Below, piece by piece: positions 49,641 to 62,100 of a DNA stretch of 64,000 nt. Made by a program: the position numbers and the translations under genes. The DNA is from Erythrophleum ivorense (taxonomy: Eukaryota > Streptophyta > Magnoliopsida > Fabales > Fabaceae), in contig JAIUCV010000005.1 of NCBI GenBank assembly GCA_026724425.1, forward strand, positions 35,933,784-35,997,783, given 5' to 3'. The notes under the pieces were generated by a model. That model was given only the letters and a program-made list of their open reading frames with translations, had not been told where the DNA came from and did no database searches. Each line of letters starts with the position of its first letter. Position 1 is the first letter of the stretch.

Positions 49641-49769
49641 CAAAAACTCACAAACAGGCATTATTTTTAATCAATCATATCAAGTTCATTTCTTAAATGC
49701 ATGAATATATTTTCAAGCAAAGGCTTAGTGAATATGTCAGCAAGTTGATTTTTGATTTGGATATATGTT

Positions 49770-50330
49770 ACCTACACATTTCTTCATTGCATATGATTTC
49801 TAGTAAAATGATGTTTTACCTTAATGTGTTTTGTTCATGAATGGTGAACAAGATTTTTATAAGGTAGATGACACTTCTATTGTCATAGATTATAGGAATA
49901 TGGTTAAAGCTAAGTAAGTAATCTTCATGTTGAAGATTCATCCATAGGAATTGAGTGCGACAATTCCCAACTGCCATGTACTCAGCTTCAATGGTGGAGT
50001 GAGTCATAGAATCTACTTCTTACTATACCAAGACACTAATCATTTTTCAAGAAACTAATAGTAACCACTAATGTTTTTTCTATCCAAATTGTCTCTAGCA
50101 AAGTCTACATTTATGTACCTAACTAAATTGAAAGTATTTGTTTTGGGGTACCATAAACTATAGTTTTTTTTGTCCTTACAAGATATCTAAATATTCTTTT
50201 AACAGCAATGATGCGTGACTCTTTTAGATTAGTTTGAAATCTTATACACTTGTATGCACTGAACATAATATTAATTCTACTAGTTGTTAAATATAATAGA
50301 GAGCCAATCATACCTCGATATTTCTTTTGA
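49770..50330 (-). pseudogene. Sirevirus-like copia RNase H remnant
   Basis: Minus-strand blocks read MIGSLLYLTTSRINIMFS (50311 downward), then LVRTKKTIVYG, and, after frame breaks, STIEAEYMAVGNCRTQFLWM (about 50000-49940). These are the classic segments following the copia polymerase: 'GSLLYLT.SRPDI.F' and the RNase H 'EAEY.A.....Q..W'. Acidic residues of the EAEY motif remain, but the frame is interrupted between the blocks. Confidence 0.85.
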
Positions 50331-51193
50331 TTGAAATCTTTATCATTCTTATCCTTATCTAGAGTAGAGGAGGGATCGAAGTTTCCATAAGTTTAGAGTT
50401 CTGGGATCCATACTTATTAATCAATTCTTTAGTATACTTCGCTTTACTGATGAAATTTTCTTCTTTCATTTATTTTATTTATAATCTAAGAAAGAAGTTC
50501 ATCTTCCTCATCATGCTCATCTCGAATTTGGCTTTTATTAGATTAGTAAATTCCTTATAGAGAGAGTCATTATTACTACCAAATATAATATCATCTAACA
50601 AATTTTTATGAGTAAAGATTCATTATTATTTTTCCTAATGAAAAGAGTAGTGTCAAGTTTCCCTCTTGAAAACTCAATTTTTAGAAGAAAAATGCTCAAC
50701 CTTTTTGTATCAAGTTTTGGGAGCTTTTTTAAACCATAAAGAGCTTTTGAAAGTTTGTATACATGGTTGGATAATTTTTCATCTTCAAAGCCAAGGGGTT
50801 GTTTAACATATACCTCTTCAATTATATACCCATTTAAAAATACACTTTTAACATCCATTTGATACAATTTAATATTCATGTAACATATGTAAGCAACATT
50901 CTAATAGATTCTAATATAACAACAAGAGTTTACATTTCATCAAAGTCTATACCTTCTTGTTGAGTGAAATATTGGGCCATTAATTTGGCCTTATTTTTTA
51001 TTAGATTACCTTGTTCGTCAAATTTGTCATGAAATACCCACTTTGTTCCAATTATAGATGCTCCTTCAAGTTGGTCCACCAAACTCCACACTTTAATTCT
51101 CTCAAATTGATGCAATTCTTCTTCTGTGGCAATTATCCAATTTTCATCTCCTAATGTTTCTTTTATAATTTTAGGTTTAATTTGAGACAACAA
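50331..51193 (-). pseudogene. Sirevirus-like copia reverse transcriptase remnant
   Basis: The block 51193-50930 contains ENWIIATEEELHQFERIKVW and GTKWVFHDKFDEQGN, the conserved opening of copia reverse transcriptase; the DEQGN..KNKAKL wording is typical of the Sirevirus (SIRE/Maximus) lineage. The next block (50879-50595) has QMDVKSVFLNGYI and YKLSKALYGLKKLPK. A shift near 50900 separates the two, and the YVDDI catalytic segment could not be found intact around 50590-50540. The polymerase copied RNA into cDNA in active relatives; this copy cannot. Confidence 0.88.
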
Positions 51194-51679
51194 TGCAATA
51201 TTATTTATACTAAACTGAAGGATGATTTGGTGCGCATCCTTTTGTTTAGATCTCTAATAATATACTGAGATGGATAAGTGGAGGAGTATCTCCACTCTTT
51301 TGACAGTTTCATTTCTCTTGGTGCAAATTCCAATGGATTAAATCTTTGACTATTCACAGATGCTTCATCATTTCTAAGTTGTTGATCTTGCTCACATCTA
51401 TTATTTTCTTCAGGATATTGACAAGAATCTTTGTTTTTGTTATATTCGCTCTACTTTTGAATCTTTTCGTTAGTTAAATGATGAAGCTCACTCTAACTTT
51501 TGTTTATGTTTTTAGGTAGACTTGTATAGCTTTCCCTACATCCTTCATTTTTTTTATTTGTTGGGCCAAGATTTAGTTGCTAACTTGATTGATTTCTTCC
51601 TATAATATGCTAATCTTCATTTTTATATACTATTCTCATAGAGGATTAGTTTCATGAAAAACAACATGAATAGATTCTT

Positions 51680-52500
51680 CAATTACCATTGATTTTTTTT
51701 ATTATAAACCCTATATGCTTTACTAGTTATTAAATATCTTAAGAAAATTCCTTCATCACTCCTAGTATCAAACTTTTTTATATTATCTTTTCTATTGTTA
51801 TGAATGAAACATTTACATTCAAATGTATGAAAGCAACTAACATTGCATTTTATGCCTTTCCACAATTCATATGGAGTCTTTTTAAGAATTAGTCTTGTGA
51901 CCCAATGATTCAAAATATAATAAGCAGTATTTATGGCTTCAGCCTAAAAGTATTTGGGAAGATCATATTTGATAAGCATGATTTTAGCGATATCTTGAAG
52001 GGTGTGATTTTTTCTTTCAACTACTCCACTTTGTTGTGGAGTTCTCAATGAGGAAAAATTATGGCTAAAACCTTGTTCATCATAAAAATCTTTGAACAAT
52101 TTGTTTTCAAATTTCCCACCATAATCACTAAAAATACTTGAGATTAAATACCCTTATTCTTTTTAAACTTTTTTGCAAAAGACAACAAAATTCTTAAACA
52201 CTTCATCCTTATGAGAAAAAAAGAGAACCCATGTGAACCTAGATTACTAAGGTATAGCTTCTACTACCAAAAATTTGAGTTTGTGTAAAGTCAAAGAGAT
52301 CCATATGTAATAATTAGAGTGGCCGAGTAGATGAGAAAAATTCCTTCGATTTGAAAAAGGATATTTCTTGTTTTCCTATTTAGCTTGCATCACAAAGGTG
52401 ATCCTTTTCATAATCTAGCTTTGGGAGGCCTTTTAGAAGATTCAACTTGGATAGTTTAGATATAACATGCAAGCTTGCATAGCCAAGCTTTCAGTGCCAC
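51680..52500 (-). pseudogene. Sirevirus-like copia GAG-pre-integrase and integrase remnant
   Basis: Minus-strand fragments include a pre-integrase segment (about 52490-52400, 'LGYASLHVISKLSKLNLL'), an integrase core end ('TPQQSGVVERKNHTLQ', about 52050-52000), and the C-terminal block 51913-51683 (NHWVTRLILKKTPYELWKG, then FHTFECKCFIHN and SDEGIFLRY). The order is correct for copia. Several stops lie between fragments. Confidence 0.85.
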
Positions 52501-52589
52501 ACTCTTGGATCATTACATATAGAAGAAAGACAAATTACATTCTTTGAACTCAGAATGTATATATTTTCAAATCTTTAGCTCACCAACAA

Positions 52590-52951
52590 GGCTTTATTCT
52601 CATTGTAAATAGTACAATATCTGAGATAAAAAATTACCTTGTATCTTTTATCACAAAGTTAACTAATACTAAGTAAGTTATACTTTAATCCAACAACAAG
52701 ATAAACATTATTCAAATAACAATTTTCAATAAGTTTTACTTTACATATCCTTCTAATTTTACCCCTTCTTGCATCACCAAATGTGATAAATCCTTCATCT
52801 TTTTCTTGTGATGGATAGAAACTAAGATGGATCTTTAGTCATATGTCTAGAGTAACCATTGTCTAAAAACCATTATTGTTTTGATATCCTTCCTTTCATA
52901 CATACTCAAAAAAGTTTTAACATTTCTTAGGTATTCAAACATTTTTAGGTC
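52590..52951 (-). pseudogene. Sirevirus-like copia protease remnant with altered catalytic motif
   Basis: On the minus strand, WFLDNGYSRHMTKD (about 52890-52850) is the aspartic protease active site. The usual D-S-G is D-N-G here, with a stop or shift soon after. GFITFGDARRGKIRR (about 52790-52745) and a V.GLKYNLLSI-like segment follow in order. The protease would process the Gag-Pol polyprotein. The hAT element interrupts the coding order between this domain and the gag zinc knuckle. Confidence 0.82.
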
Positions 52952-52959
52952 CTTCTTGA
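52952..52959. repeat. Left target-site duplication of the hAT element
   Basis: CTTCTTGA here and CTTCTTAA at 59123-59130 agree at seven of eight bases. Eight bases is the hAT superfamily duplication length. Confidence 0.85.
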
Positions 52960-55900
52960 TAGGGGTATACATGAATAGGGTCGGGCCAGACATTTAATTA
53001 GCCTGAAGCCCTGCCCAATTAAGAAATTGGGTTTGATTTTATGTCCGTGGCCTAACCCGACCCGAAGTAGCCCAATTTTAAGGTGGGCCCAACTAGCCTT
53101 AACAAGTCCAAATTTTTTTTTCTAGCAAACAGCAAATCAATTATTTAAGGATAAAAAACAAATTCCAATAAAAATAATGATATTCAAAACAAAAGTTAAT
53201 GATGCTCCTAAATATATATTTATCAAAGACACTTATCAACCATTCAATGATTCAATTCCAAACTAAAATCTAAAAACAAATTACTAAAAATATTATAAAA
53301 ATTTAAAACAATAACATACCTCAAAATAGAAAGTAATCCTCCACTATTGTTTTGCCAAAGTTACAATCCCTTTCAAAGTGTACATTCTTAACATTTCCTA
53401 TAAGAAACAAATAATCCATTAGAGAATCTAAAGTATTAAAGCTACCAAAATAAAAAGGGCTTAAATATAAAAAGGAATGAAAATATTAACTAACCTCACA
53501 AGACTAATAATTATTTACTATTGTATCGAAAATAACCATCTCCATTAAAGTGCTAATTACAATCATTTTCAACAATCACTAAATCAATCAATTAAGAATC
53601 AAATAAAGGAAAGAATTTCTTGAACACATAGCCAAAAAAAAAGATCTTTTTACACATCAATATGCAAATTCTTATGATAACAAGTGGACAACTAATAACA
53701 AACAACAACCAAATAAAACCACATAATATCTCAAATATATCGCACTAAGAGTCATAAAATAGAAAATACAAAGCATAAATTGCAAATTAGAAAAATAAAT
53801 AAATGCATGTCAATTTTTGGGGACACTTGTTCCTCCTGAAATCTCTATAAAAAATAAAATAATAAAAAATTAGAAAGTTGATCTCATAAACAAAAAATGC
53901 ATAATACTTAATTTATTATCAAAGTATGGAGTTTACCTGATTCAATCATATTCTCAGGCTCTTTGTATTGATCAAAGTCATTATCATTAAAATTTAACAC
54001 ATTAGGGGATAGCCAATTTTGAGTACAAATAAGTGCTTCAATCATCTTTGGTGATAATGAACTTCCAAAATACATCAAGCACACGTCCATCAGTGCTAAA
54101 AGCATATTCAAATGTCATAGTGGACACTGGCATGACTAATACATCACGTGCAATCATAGAAAGTACTTTTATACTTTTCAACATTGTCTTTCCACCATGC
54201 TAAGATATCAAAAGACCCTTCCTCCTCTATTAAGTCAGCTGCAAGATACTTATCTAACTCTATTTTTTTGTCACAAGTAAATTTTAATTTTTTTTTATGC
54301 AAGCCACTTGTTTTTTAGATCAATATATGCTGGTATTCTCTCCACTAAATCCCTTCCATCGGATCCACTACGATCATTATTTTTTCACTTGATTCATTAA
54401 CAACCTCCACAGAATATTGTTCATATAAATGATACAAGGCATCTTTGATCTTTCTTTTCATGGTCACACACATATCATGATCAAGATATATGTCATCGAA
54501 AGTAGTGTTCACATATGCAAGTTTATACTTAGGGTCTAATACCACCCTTATTACTAATAAAGGGTTTATATTTTCTGGCTTTCCCTAATATTTATCATAC
54601 TTCTTTTTCATATTGTTAGCCATATCCCTAACAAGAGCATTTATGGATGCAGCACTTGCTTGCAGCATAATTTGAATATAAGCAATTTCATGAAAACATG
54701 TATTTGAAGTCACATATAATTATCTACTAAACTTTAATGTAATATTATAAAAGACTTTTAAAAAGTTAACAAATACAAAATCATTACTCCAATCATATGC
54801 CATAAGAGGACCAATTTGATTATAATCTTCTTTAAAGTAAGCATTATAGGTCTTATCTTCATCTTCCATTCTCTCAAATACTTTTTGAAATTTCATAGTA
54901 TGCTCCAACATCATGTAGGTGGAATTCCACCTAGTCATAAATCCAAATACAAAAGACTTTTAGACTCTATCTTTTCTTTTTCAATAAAACTCTTGAACTT
55001 TTGTAACCTTACAGGGGAAGATCTAACATATCTAACGGCATTCCGAATGGTAGAGATAGAGTTATGCAAATCCTTCAACCCATCATTTACTACCAAGTTC
55101 AAAATATGAGCACAACACCTCACATGGAGATAATCCCCATCACACATCGACCCATTCCAATTTTTTAATTATTTTTTCAAGTATGCCACTGCGGTGTCAT
55201 TAGAGCTTGCATTATCAATGGTTAAAGTGAATACCTTTTCAATACGCCCTTCCAATAAACACTTTTCAATTGCCTTTCTTATGGTGTCACCCTTATGGTT
55301 TTCAACTATACAAAAGTTTAAAATTTGCTTTTGTAATCTCCATTCTTCATCAATGAAATGAGCTGTCAGGCACATGTAGTTAAAATTTTGACTTGATGAC
55401 CAAGTATCTGTAGTGAGACACACATGGGCACATGATTTTTTTAACAAATCTTTCAGCCTTTTGGATTCTTCCTTATAGAGTTTTAAACAATCCCTAGTAA
55501 CCATCACTTTTGATGGAATTGAAAATCTAGGTTTCAGCTGATTCAATAACTGTCAAAACCCATTCCCTTCCACAACTTGAAACTGTATCTCATCACGTAT
55601 TACAAACTTAGCTAGAGCCTTTCGACATTCATCTAATCTATATGTATGAAAGACTAAAGTTCTTGCAATCCCCCTAGCATTGTCTCCCCCAAAGGGCTTG
55701 GAGTATGCTAAAATGAGTTGATTTTTTGTCCTATGTGGGTTTTTCATACATACTTTTAGATGCCTATTCAATGAATTTGTTCCATGTTTTATTGGGTGAC
55801 AAGCATAGGAAGCCTCACAATATTTACATACAACTTTATGTTCCCCTCTAGTTTCATCCAGTGGAAGTTTTTTGAAATGCTCCCAAACACTAGATTTGTT

Positions 55901-58900
55901 TATAAGGGGTTTTCTTTTTCCACCTACATTTGTGGAAGGTGTAGTAACAGAGGCTGTAGTAGTAGCAACATCTAAAGCTGGAAAGTGTTAGGTAGGAGTA
56001 TCACTAGGTTGGAGTTGAGGATGGGATTAGGATTGACCTTTAGTTTGTTCAACACTTTGGTCTACCATTGGTGCTTTATCCCTACAATAGTTATTTAAAA
56101 TTTCAAATTCATTTGATAATTGAATAATTGAAGTAAATAGCGAACATATTTGGATAAGAAAAAAGCTACTCTAGCGTAGCATTTCAAAGTTTAATCGCTC
56201 TAGTTTAAGTAAAAATTAAGTTACATTAATTTAACATTTGAACATGTTTAGATTAGACACAAAGTGGAGGTAATGATTCTGATCATAAAAATCACATCCT
56301 TAATTTACTACCATCACTCATGGAAATGCTGCCCTTTGCTTTCAACATATTTACCTTAGGGGGGGGGGGGGAGTTATAAAAGAGAAAAGAAAAAGAGCCA
56401 TGCATAATATGAAACAAGAAACCATTCTACAATCCAATGCCAAAAGTTTCCTATATCTCATGAGAATTATATTAAAATAAGGAGCAAATTAAGAAGCATA
56501 GAAAAGAAAAAGTAATGCCACACTACTCCCAATAGTCCAAAAAAAATAATTACATCCATATCAAATATTACACCTTAATCAGTTAATACCATTTAAAACT
56601 AATGATTCTTATCAAACGAGAAAAATGCTTTTATTTTGGATGCATGCTGCTTGATTATATTGCCTCCATTTGGCCCCTAAGATAAAATTTTCACCAATTT
56701 AGTCTATGAAAAATAATCACTATCATTTGAATCTAAAAATGTTTAAAAATCTATCAATATAGTCCTATTTTAAGTTCTACTAAAAAACAATTTAATAAAT
56801 AGTAGAACTACATTGGTGGGTTTTGAAAATTTGTCCACAAGCTATAATTTAATTGAAGAATTTCATAACAAATATTTAAGAACTCTACCTTAAGTCTTAT
56901 CCTTATTAAAAGAGATGAAACATATACCATAACAAAATTAAGGAAAAACAAAACTATATCATAATGGGGGTTGTCTACAAAGTGAACAATTGCACTGGAC
57001 GATGAGTTCAAACAAGCCAAAGTAACACAATCAACATTGGAATGACTACAACAAATTTTGTGATTTACTATAATTACTCAAAGCTAAAATGCCTCCAAAA
57101 ATATCTTTATCATACTCTGTTCTACAAACTCAACCCTTTAAGGCTTTCTTTTCCTTTGCCTTCTAGATCTTCAATACCTTTTTCACAATCTTTTGTTCTT
57201 CAACCAAGAAAGCTTGAATAATCCTACAAAACCAACATATACAAGCATGTTAATCTAAACAATTTCACAATGAAATTTTAATAAAGAAGCTCTATACCGA
57301 TAGAAAGTTAAACAGAACAAACCTTTCTTTGACAGCACCTCCAGACAAAACTCCACCATATGCGCAGTTCACAGTCCTTTGGATTTTAGAAAACCTTGAT
57401 CTCTTATACTCTGCAGGCCTTAAGTAGGGAATTTGCAATTATTGTCATCCTTTAATTACCATAGTAACCTTATAATTTAAATCCAAATGTAAAAAAACAA
57501 TAAGCACAAGCTCGAAATGTGATCAAAATTTCATAACCACATATACAACTCATATAGTCTTGATAATCCCTTCATGAAATTAACATAGTCGTTGCAAGAC
57601 CTAAGACAATAGAATCTGGGAATCAGAAATTATATATTAAAGAAAGTGGTAGAACAAACCAACACCAAACTTGAAAAAGCACATGATACAAGTCAACATT
57701 CAAAACTCAAATTTTTAGAAAAGGAAGTTTGCATTGATTTTATTAATCAGGATTCCAAAAAATATATTCATAGAAAATTTTTTCTACCAAGAATCCAAAT
57801 CTTTAAGAATAACTGGGTTGTAGTTCAACACAATGTCCATTCTCTAAAATCTAATCCCATACAAATTAAAGGAAATTAAAAGAGAAAAGTATAATTTGAA
57901 GCATGCTTATGCAGAATCACATCCACTAAAATATAATATGAAGAAACTATTTTAAAGCGATCAATCATTTGATTTTAAGTGGCATTAAATGCCATGTGAG
58001 TAAGGTCAGCACAACAAGACTCCATTATAGTTCATGAATGTAAGAACAAAAATAGAAAAAGAGTTTCACATTATATGGCAATTGTTTCATATCTAACCAA
58101 ACAAAATAACACAAATAATAGTAGTATAGCTTCAGAAACAGATGAATGTTATTGTATAAAACGCATCATGTTACTTTTATATATGCAACCTTGTATCACC
58201 TTCTCCTTCCCTCCAGCTCATGAAGTGGATTCAAATTACGGTGTATATATATCCGTAGCTAGCTCTTGCTCGTACCTTGCTTATGGTATATATATATTAG
58301 ATAAATAAAGATTAATGCTTCTATATTTGTATAAGATAGCTTGCATAATCTTATGGTGTATAAATATCTATCTTAAAATTGATTAACAGAGCAGCCAAAA
58401 TAAATCTAAAGGAAAGCATTATTTATGTAACATTGTCCAGTACTCCAGTCCACTATAACAAAAAAAAAAGCATATATTATGGGGGAAGATGATCTCACAT
58501 AGAGCAGCAGGAGGAAGGCTTGTTGAAGACAGAGCTAGCTTCAAGCTCGAGGGTTGTGCGAGAAGCTGGTGAGAACAACTCAAAATAGATCCAAAACCAG
58601 TGTGGTCTGTGCTACACGTGGTAGTTTAGAAGAAGTAAAACACCATGGATATTGGCCGGCATGGCTCGATCTGGATGGTAGCAAGCAGAAACTGATGGGC
58701 AAAGTAGAACAGTGAACAGGAATCTAGATCTAAAGATGAAAAAGGAAAGCTTGACTGACTCATACTCGTGAGGGGCTAAGGGTGGGTGAGGGTGTGAGTG
58801 TGAGGGCAGATAAAATGGACTGAAGCTGGATGTAAAGCAATAGCGCAAATGATGAAGGCTAAAGCTATTAGAGATGGGCTAGGTCATTGGAGATGCAGCA

Positions 58901-59122
58901 AAAGGAAAGGCAGGGCAACTTATATCTTTTTTTTTATACATATACTAGCTGGGCTGGGCAGGTATGGTTTAAAGGCTCTGCTCGTGGCTTGGTCCAACTC
59001 GATATACAAACTCTGATTTTTTTAAAAGTTTGCCTATTTTATTTTTGGCCTAACTCGACCTGACCCTATTAAACCGGGCTATATCAGGCCCCTCGGGCTC
59101 ATTAGGCCAATGTACACCTCTA
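52960..59122 (-). mobile_element. hAT DNA transposon inserted in the Sirevirus-like element
   Basis: Ends: left TAGGGGTATACATGAATAGG; right, in reverse complement, TAGAGGTGTACATTGGCC. Subterminal GGGTCGGGCC- and GGGCTGGGC-type sequences are at both sides. The element is 6,163 bp, has 8-bp flanking duplications, and carries a decayed transposase on the minus strand (56068-53935). The roughly 3 kb between the transposase start and the right end holds no recognisable coding domain and is AT-rich, perhaps the 5' untranslated region, introns or later decay. A G-run lies at 56359-56371. Confidence 0.9.
53935..56068 (-). pseudogene. hAT transposase pseudogene (BED finger, catalytic region, dimerisation domain)
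   Basis: Minus-strand order: an ATG at 56068; a BED-type zinc finger (about 55915-55755) with VWEHFKKLPLDET, CKYC and LNRHLKVC; a segment with LTTDTWSSSQNFNYMCLTAHF (about 55425-55360) and LTIDNASSNDTAV (about 55220), both typical of plant hAT catalytic domains; RCCAHILNLVV (about 55110); TRWNSTYMML (about 54935); VLDPKYKLAYV (54545 downward); and EALICTQNWLS (about 54030), the C-terminal hAT dimerisation motif. A stop near 55986 (SDTPT-stop) and frame changes near 55550, 55150, 54935 and 54720 break it. It would have cut and moved the element. Related plant genes include DAYSLEEPER/RICESLEEPER. Confidence 0.9.
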
Positions 59123-59130
59123 CTTCTTAA
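59123..59130. repeat. Right target-site duplication of the hAT element
   Basis: CTTCTTAA immediately after the right terminal inverted repeat; see the left copy at 52952-52959. Confidence 0.85.
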
Positions 59131-60429
59131 TTAGTGTTGGCATAACAGTTCTTTTTGGTACATAAACAAGTTTTTCCTTTTTGTATTTACATTTGTAACA
59201 TACATGTCAAATGTTATTATAATGTAGACAAGAGGTGGATGAAGTTTCCTTAACAAAGAAATTTCTATACATTTTGGCATTTTCTTTTCCATTATATCCT
59301 ATTTTAGATTTATCAAACATACATTTTTGTTTTCCTAAAAATATATTTAAATTTTCTTCACCTTTTATAGAGTTTGCCAAATCTTTCATCAGAGTTGTAA
59401 CTTGTTGCTTTAAAGATTTATTTTTTTCTAAAGCAGATTCTAAATTAAACTTAAGTCTTTAAGCATTTTTTTCTAATTTAGAATTTATTTGTAATTGGTC
59501 CTCATATATAGCAAACAAATTTTTAAAATCAATAAGTAACTCATTAAATATTTTATCTAGCTCACCATAAGATAAAGAGTTTTTATTTGTTATCTCTTTT
59601 TTTTTCGAAGGCCATAAAACATATGTTAAAGAGTTTTCACTGGTTCTTCCTTTTTCTGGTTACTTTTGGAGGTATTTCCTTTAGTCTTCTAGAGATCTTT
59701 CTTCTTCTTTGTGTATTTATCTAGCCTTTTGGAGAAAAAGAGTATGTCTTGTTCATCTAACTTGCCTTCATCTTCATCAACATGAGGTTTTTCAATTATA
59801 ACAAATTTTAGTGCTATCATTGTTTTTTATGTTCCAACTCATGTCTTTTTAAATGATTTTTCTCATATGCAATGAGTATTCTTCAGAGTTCATCATATAA
59901 AAGAGCTTGTAAATTTTTCCTCTCGATAGAGTCCACCATAGACTGCCATTTCTGTGGTAAACTCCTAATAATCTTTTGGTTAAACTCATAATCTATATAC
60001 TTACCATCCAAAGCTTTTAAGTCTTCAACTACTTTGGCAAACCAGTTGTACATTTCTTTAACATCTTAACTTTCTTTCATAAAAAGAGTTCATATTCATA
60101 CATAAGCATGTTAAGATTACCTTCTTTAACCTTTGATGTTCTTCATGCATGATAATGAATTTCTCCCACATCTTCTTGATTGTTTCACAGCTTGATATTT
60201 TGTCATATTTTGGTCTACGAATAGCACACACCAAAATGTTTTTGGCATGGTAATTGCATTGTACTAGTTTGATATCATCTTTAGTCCACTCACTTTTGGG
60301 TGTATCAATAATGGCTTTTGTTATTAGGTCCACCTTTTTTGGCATATTCGACCCTTCTTCAACAACCTCCCACACAAGATAATCTGTAAAGCATATATAT
60401 ATATATATATCTTCATTCTTTCCTTCCAA
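59131..60429 (-). pseudogene. Sirevirus-like copia gag remnant
   Basis: From 60429 the minus strand has TDYLVWEVVEEG, then SEWTKDDIKLVQCNYHAKNI and a SSCETIKKMWEKF segment, which match the 'W...D.KKVQ.NAKA.N.L..A' capsid region typical of Sirevirus gag. Decayed capsid and spacer follow: IIRSLPQKW (about 59975), LFFSKRLDKYTKK. Near 59215-59150 a cysteine-rich CLHYNN...VCYKC segment and LVYVPKRTVMPT are the zinc-knuckle end and the linker to protease. The same linker continues across the hAT insertion at 52951 downward. Many stops are present. Confidence 0.82.
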
Positions 60430-60575
60430 TGTGAGAAGTGCTTTCTTGTAGAATTAGGTGGTTTGACAGTTGAGAAACCCTTCTAGAATTAAGCTCCTTC
60501 AAGTATGTTAGTAGTCATTTTTTACAACAAAAACAATAGACCTTTTTTTAGGTTGTTAAACACAAAATCAAGTGA

Positions 60576-60592
60576 GACTTACTCAGATACCA
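60576..60592 (-). other. Primer-binding site of the Sirevirus-like element
   Basis: The minus strand reads TTGGTATCTGAGTAAG, close to the tRNA-Met site TGGTATCAGAGC, three to four bases inside the 5' LTR edge at 60595. Confidence 0.75.
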
Positions 60593-60594
60593 AT

Positions 60595-61843
60595 TGATAA
60601 TTACACCTGAAAGGGGTGAATAGGTGTGATGTGTGGAAAGTGAAATTTTTTGCTTTTACAAAAGTGGAGGACCAAGTGACTTTCAAAAATTAAATATATA
60701 GAAAAGTGAAAGACATAAACAATATTCAAAAGAAGGTTAATGAACTCAAGAAAAGGCAAATAAATAAGTATATATATATATAATAACAATTTTCACAAGA
60801 ATAAATATGTCAATAGTAATATGGAGCAATAGATTGAGATGCGAAAGTGAAGCGAGCAAGGTCAACACACAAGTAAGCTAAATAACTTAAACAGAGGTCC
60901 TCTAAAGGTGGAAAAGGCAAGCTCAACAAACTATAAATAAAGGTAAAGAAAGAGAAAAACACGTAAAAATTTATCTTGATTTAGCTCCTTTGACCTACAT
61001 CCAATTCCCTTAAAATGTTAAGGGATTTTCTTACTATGATCAACAAACTTACAAAAATGATGGTTTTTATTTTGTGCTCACTACTAACACAGGTTTCCAA
61101 GCTCATCTTAAACTTTTCAATGGGGTTTTATATAGCTAACCTTCAACTATGTCACTCAAGATTTTACATAGAATTATTGAAGTAATCCTATCTTTCGTTT
61201 TGAGATTCTTTCAACACTATAAAATTTTGCTTCTAATAAGCAAATATATTAGATATTGAGTGAAGATTTTTACAAAGATTTTCATAGCACTTTCTTTACA
61301 AACCTTCTTCTTATCTTTGCACTTGAATTTATTTGTATATATATGCTTTCAACATCTCCTAACTATTAGCAATAAATCTAATTGTTTAATATTCTCTTTG
61401 GCTAGAGCAGCTTTGTTTCATTTCTAACATTCAAATACTTTTAGTGTTATAGCTATTGTCGGCAATGGAGCTCTTACCATGCTATTCATTTGGTCATTTT
61501 ATCATAAATGTTCTTACAAAGTTCAATACATAGGTTAGAGAATCATTTCATTTTTACATAAGAATCAGAGACAACCATAGTAAAAAGAAAAAGACATTTT
61601 TGTTTTAATCTTAGTTTACATGAAATCCATAACTCTTTTGTCATTTGTGCATTTATTAATTTATCATTTACTTAATTAGTATAGTGGGACCATCTTAGAT
61701 ACATTGTAGGTTGAAACAAGGAATATATATTGGGCCAATATAAAATCCATAAAATCCATCAGAGATTTCAAATGAGCTTTTACATAAATATTATTTAGGT
61801 TTAGTTATCGTCAAAGTTTTGGACCTGTTACTTTGAACCAAGA
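60595..61843 (-). repeat. 5' LTR of Sirevirus-like copia element
   Basis: 1,249 bp, the partner of 45096-46355. On the + strand it starts TGATAATTACACC and ends ACCAAGA where the other copy ends GCCAACA, so its outer end has lost the canonical CA. It is followed by ATTAC (61844-61848), a 4-of-5 match to GTTAC before the other LTR. Many differences between the LTRs point to an old insertion. Confidence 0.88.
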
Positions 61844-61848
61844 ATTAC

Positions 61849-62100
61849 AATCATATCTATCACACTATAACAATGCACATTATAATAAGAAGGGGATTCA
61901 AATTTCAAAATGACTTTTGATTTGTAACTATTGTAACAAATGCTCTCTATTAAGAGCATTTTTTAGGAATCTTTGCTCATGATTATAGAATTGTTGTTGT
62001 AATAAAAATTCTTCTATTCTATATATTTTCGTGGAGATTAATAAGAGAATCTTATATTATTTTTTCCCTACAATTTCAATTTTCTCATATACCTAACCCC
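61849..62100 (+). repeat. Plus-strand copia polypurine tract and 3' LTR remnant
   Basis: AATAAGAAGGGGAT (about 61895-61908) looks like a polypurine tract. The following sequence to CAATTTTCTCA (about 62085) matches the LTR end at 35270-35405. It has the same orientation as the reverse-transcriptase remnant at 44580-45095 across the nested insertion, so both may be parts of one element that the Sirevirus-like copy split, with RNase H missing. Confidence 0.55.

Larger units (their letters stand above)
45096..61843 (-). mobile_element. Whole Sirevirus-like Ty1/copia element (with nested hAT)
   Basis: Layout on the minus strand: 5' LTR, primer-binding site, gag, [hAT insertion], protease, integrase, reverse transcriptase, RNase H, extra proline-rich region, polypurine tract, 3' LTR. 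Without the hAT element and one 8-bp duplication it is about 10.6 kb, in the normal Sirevirus size range. LTRs over 1.2 kb and the space after RNase H also fit Sireviruses. All genes are broken. Confidence 0.87.
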
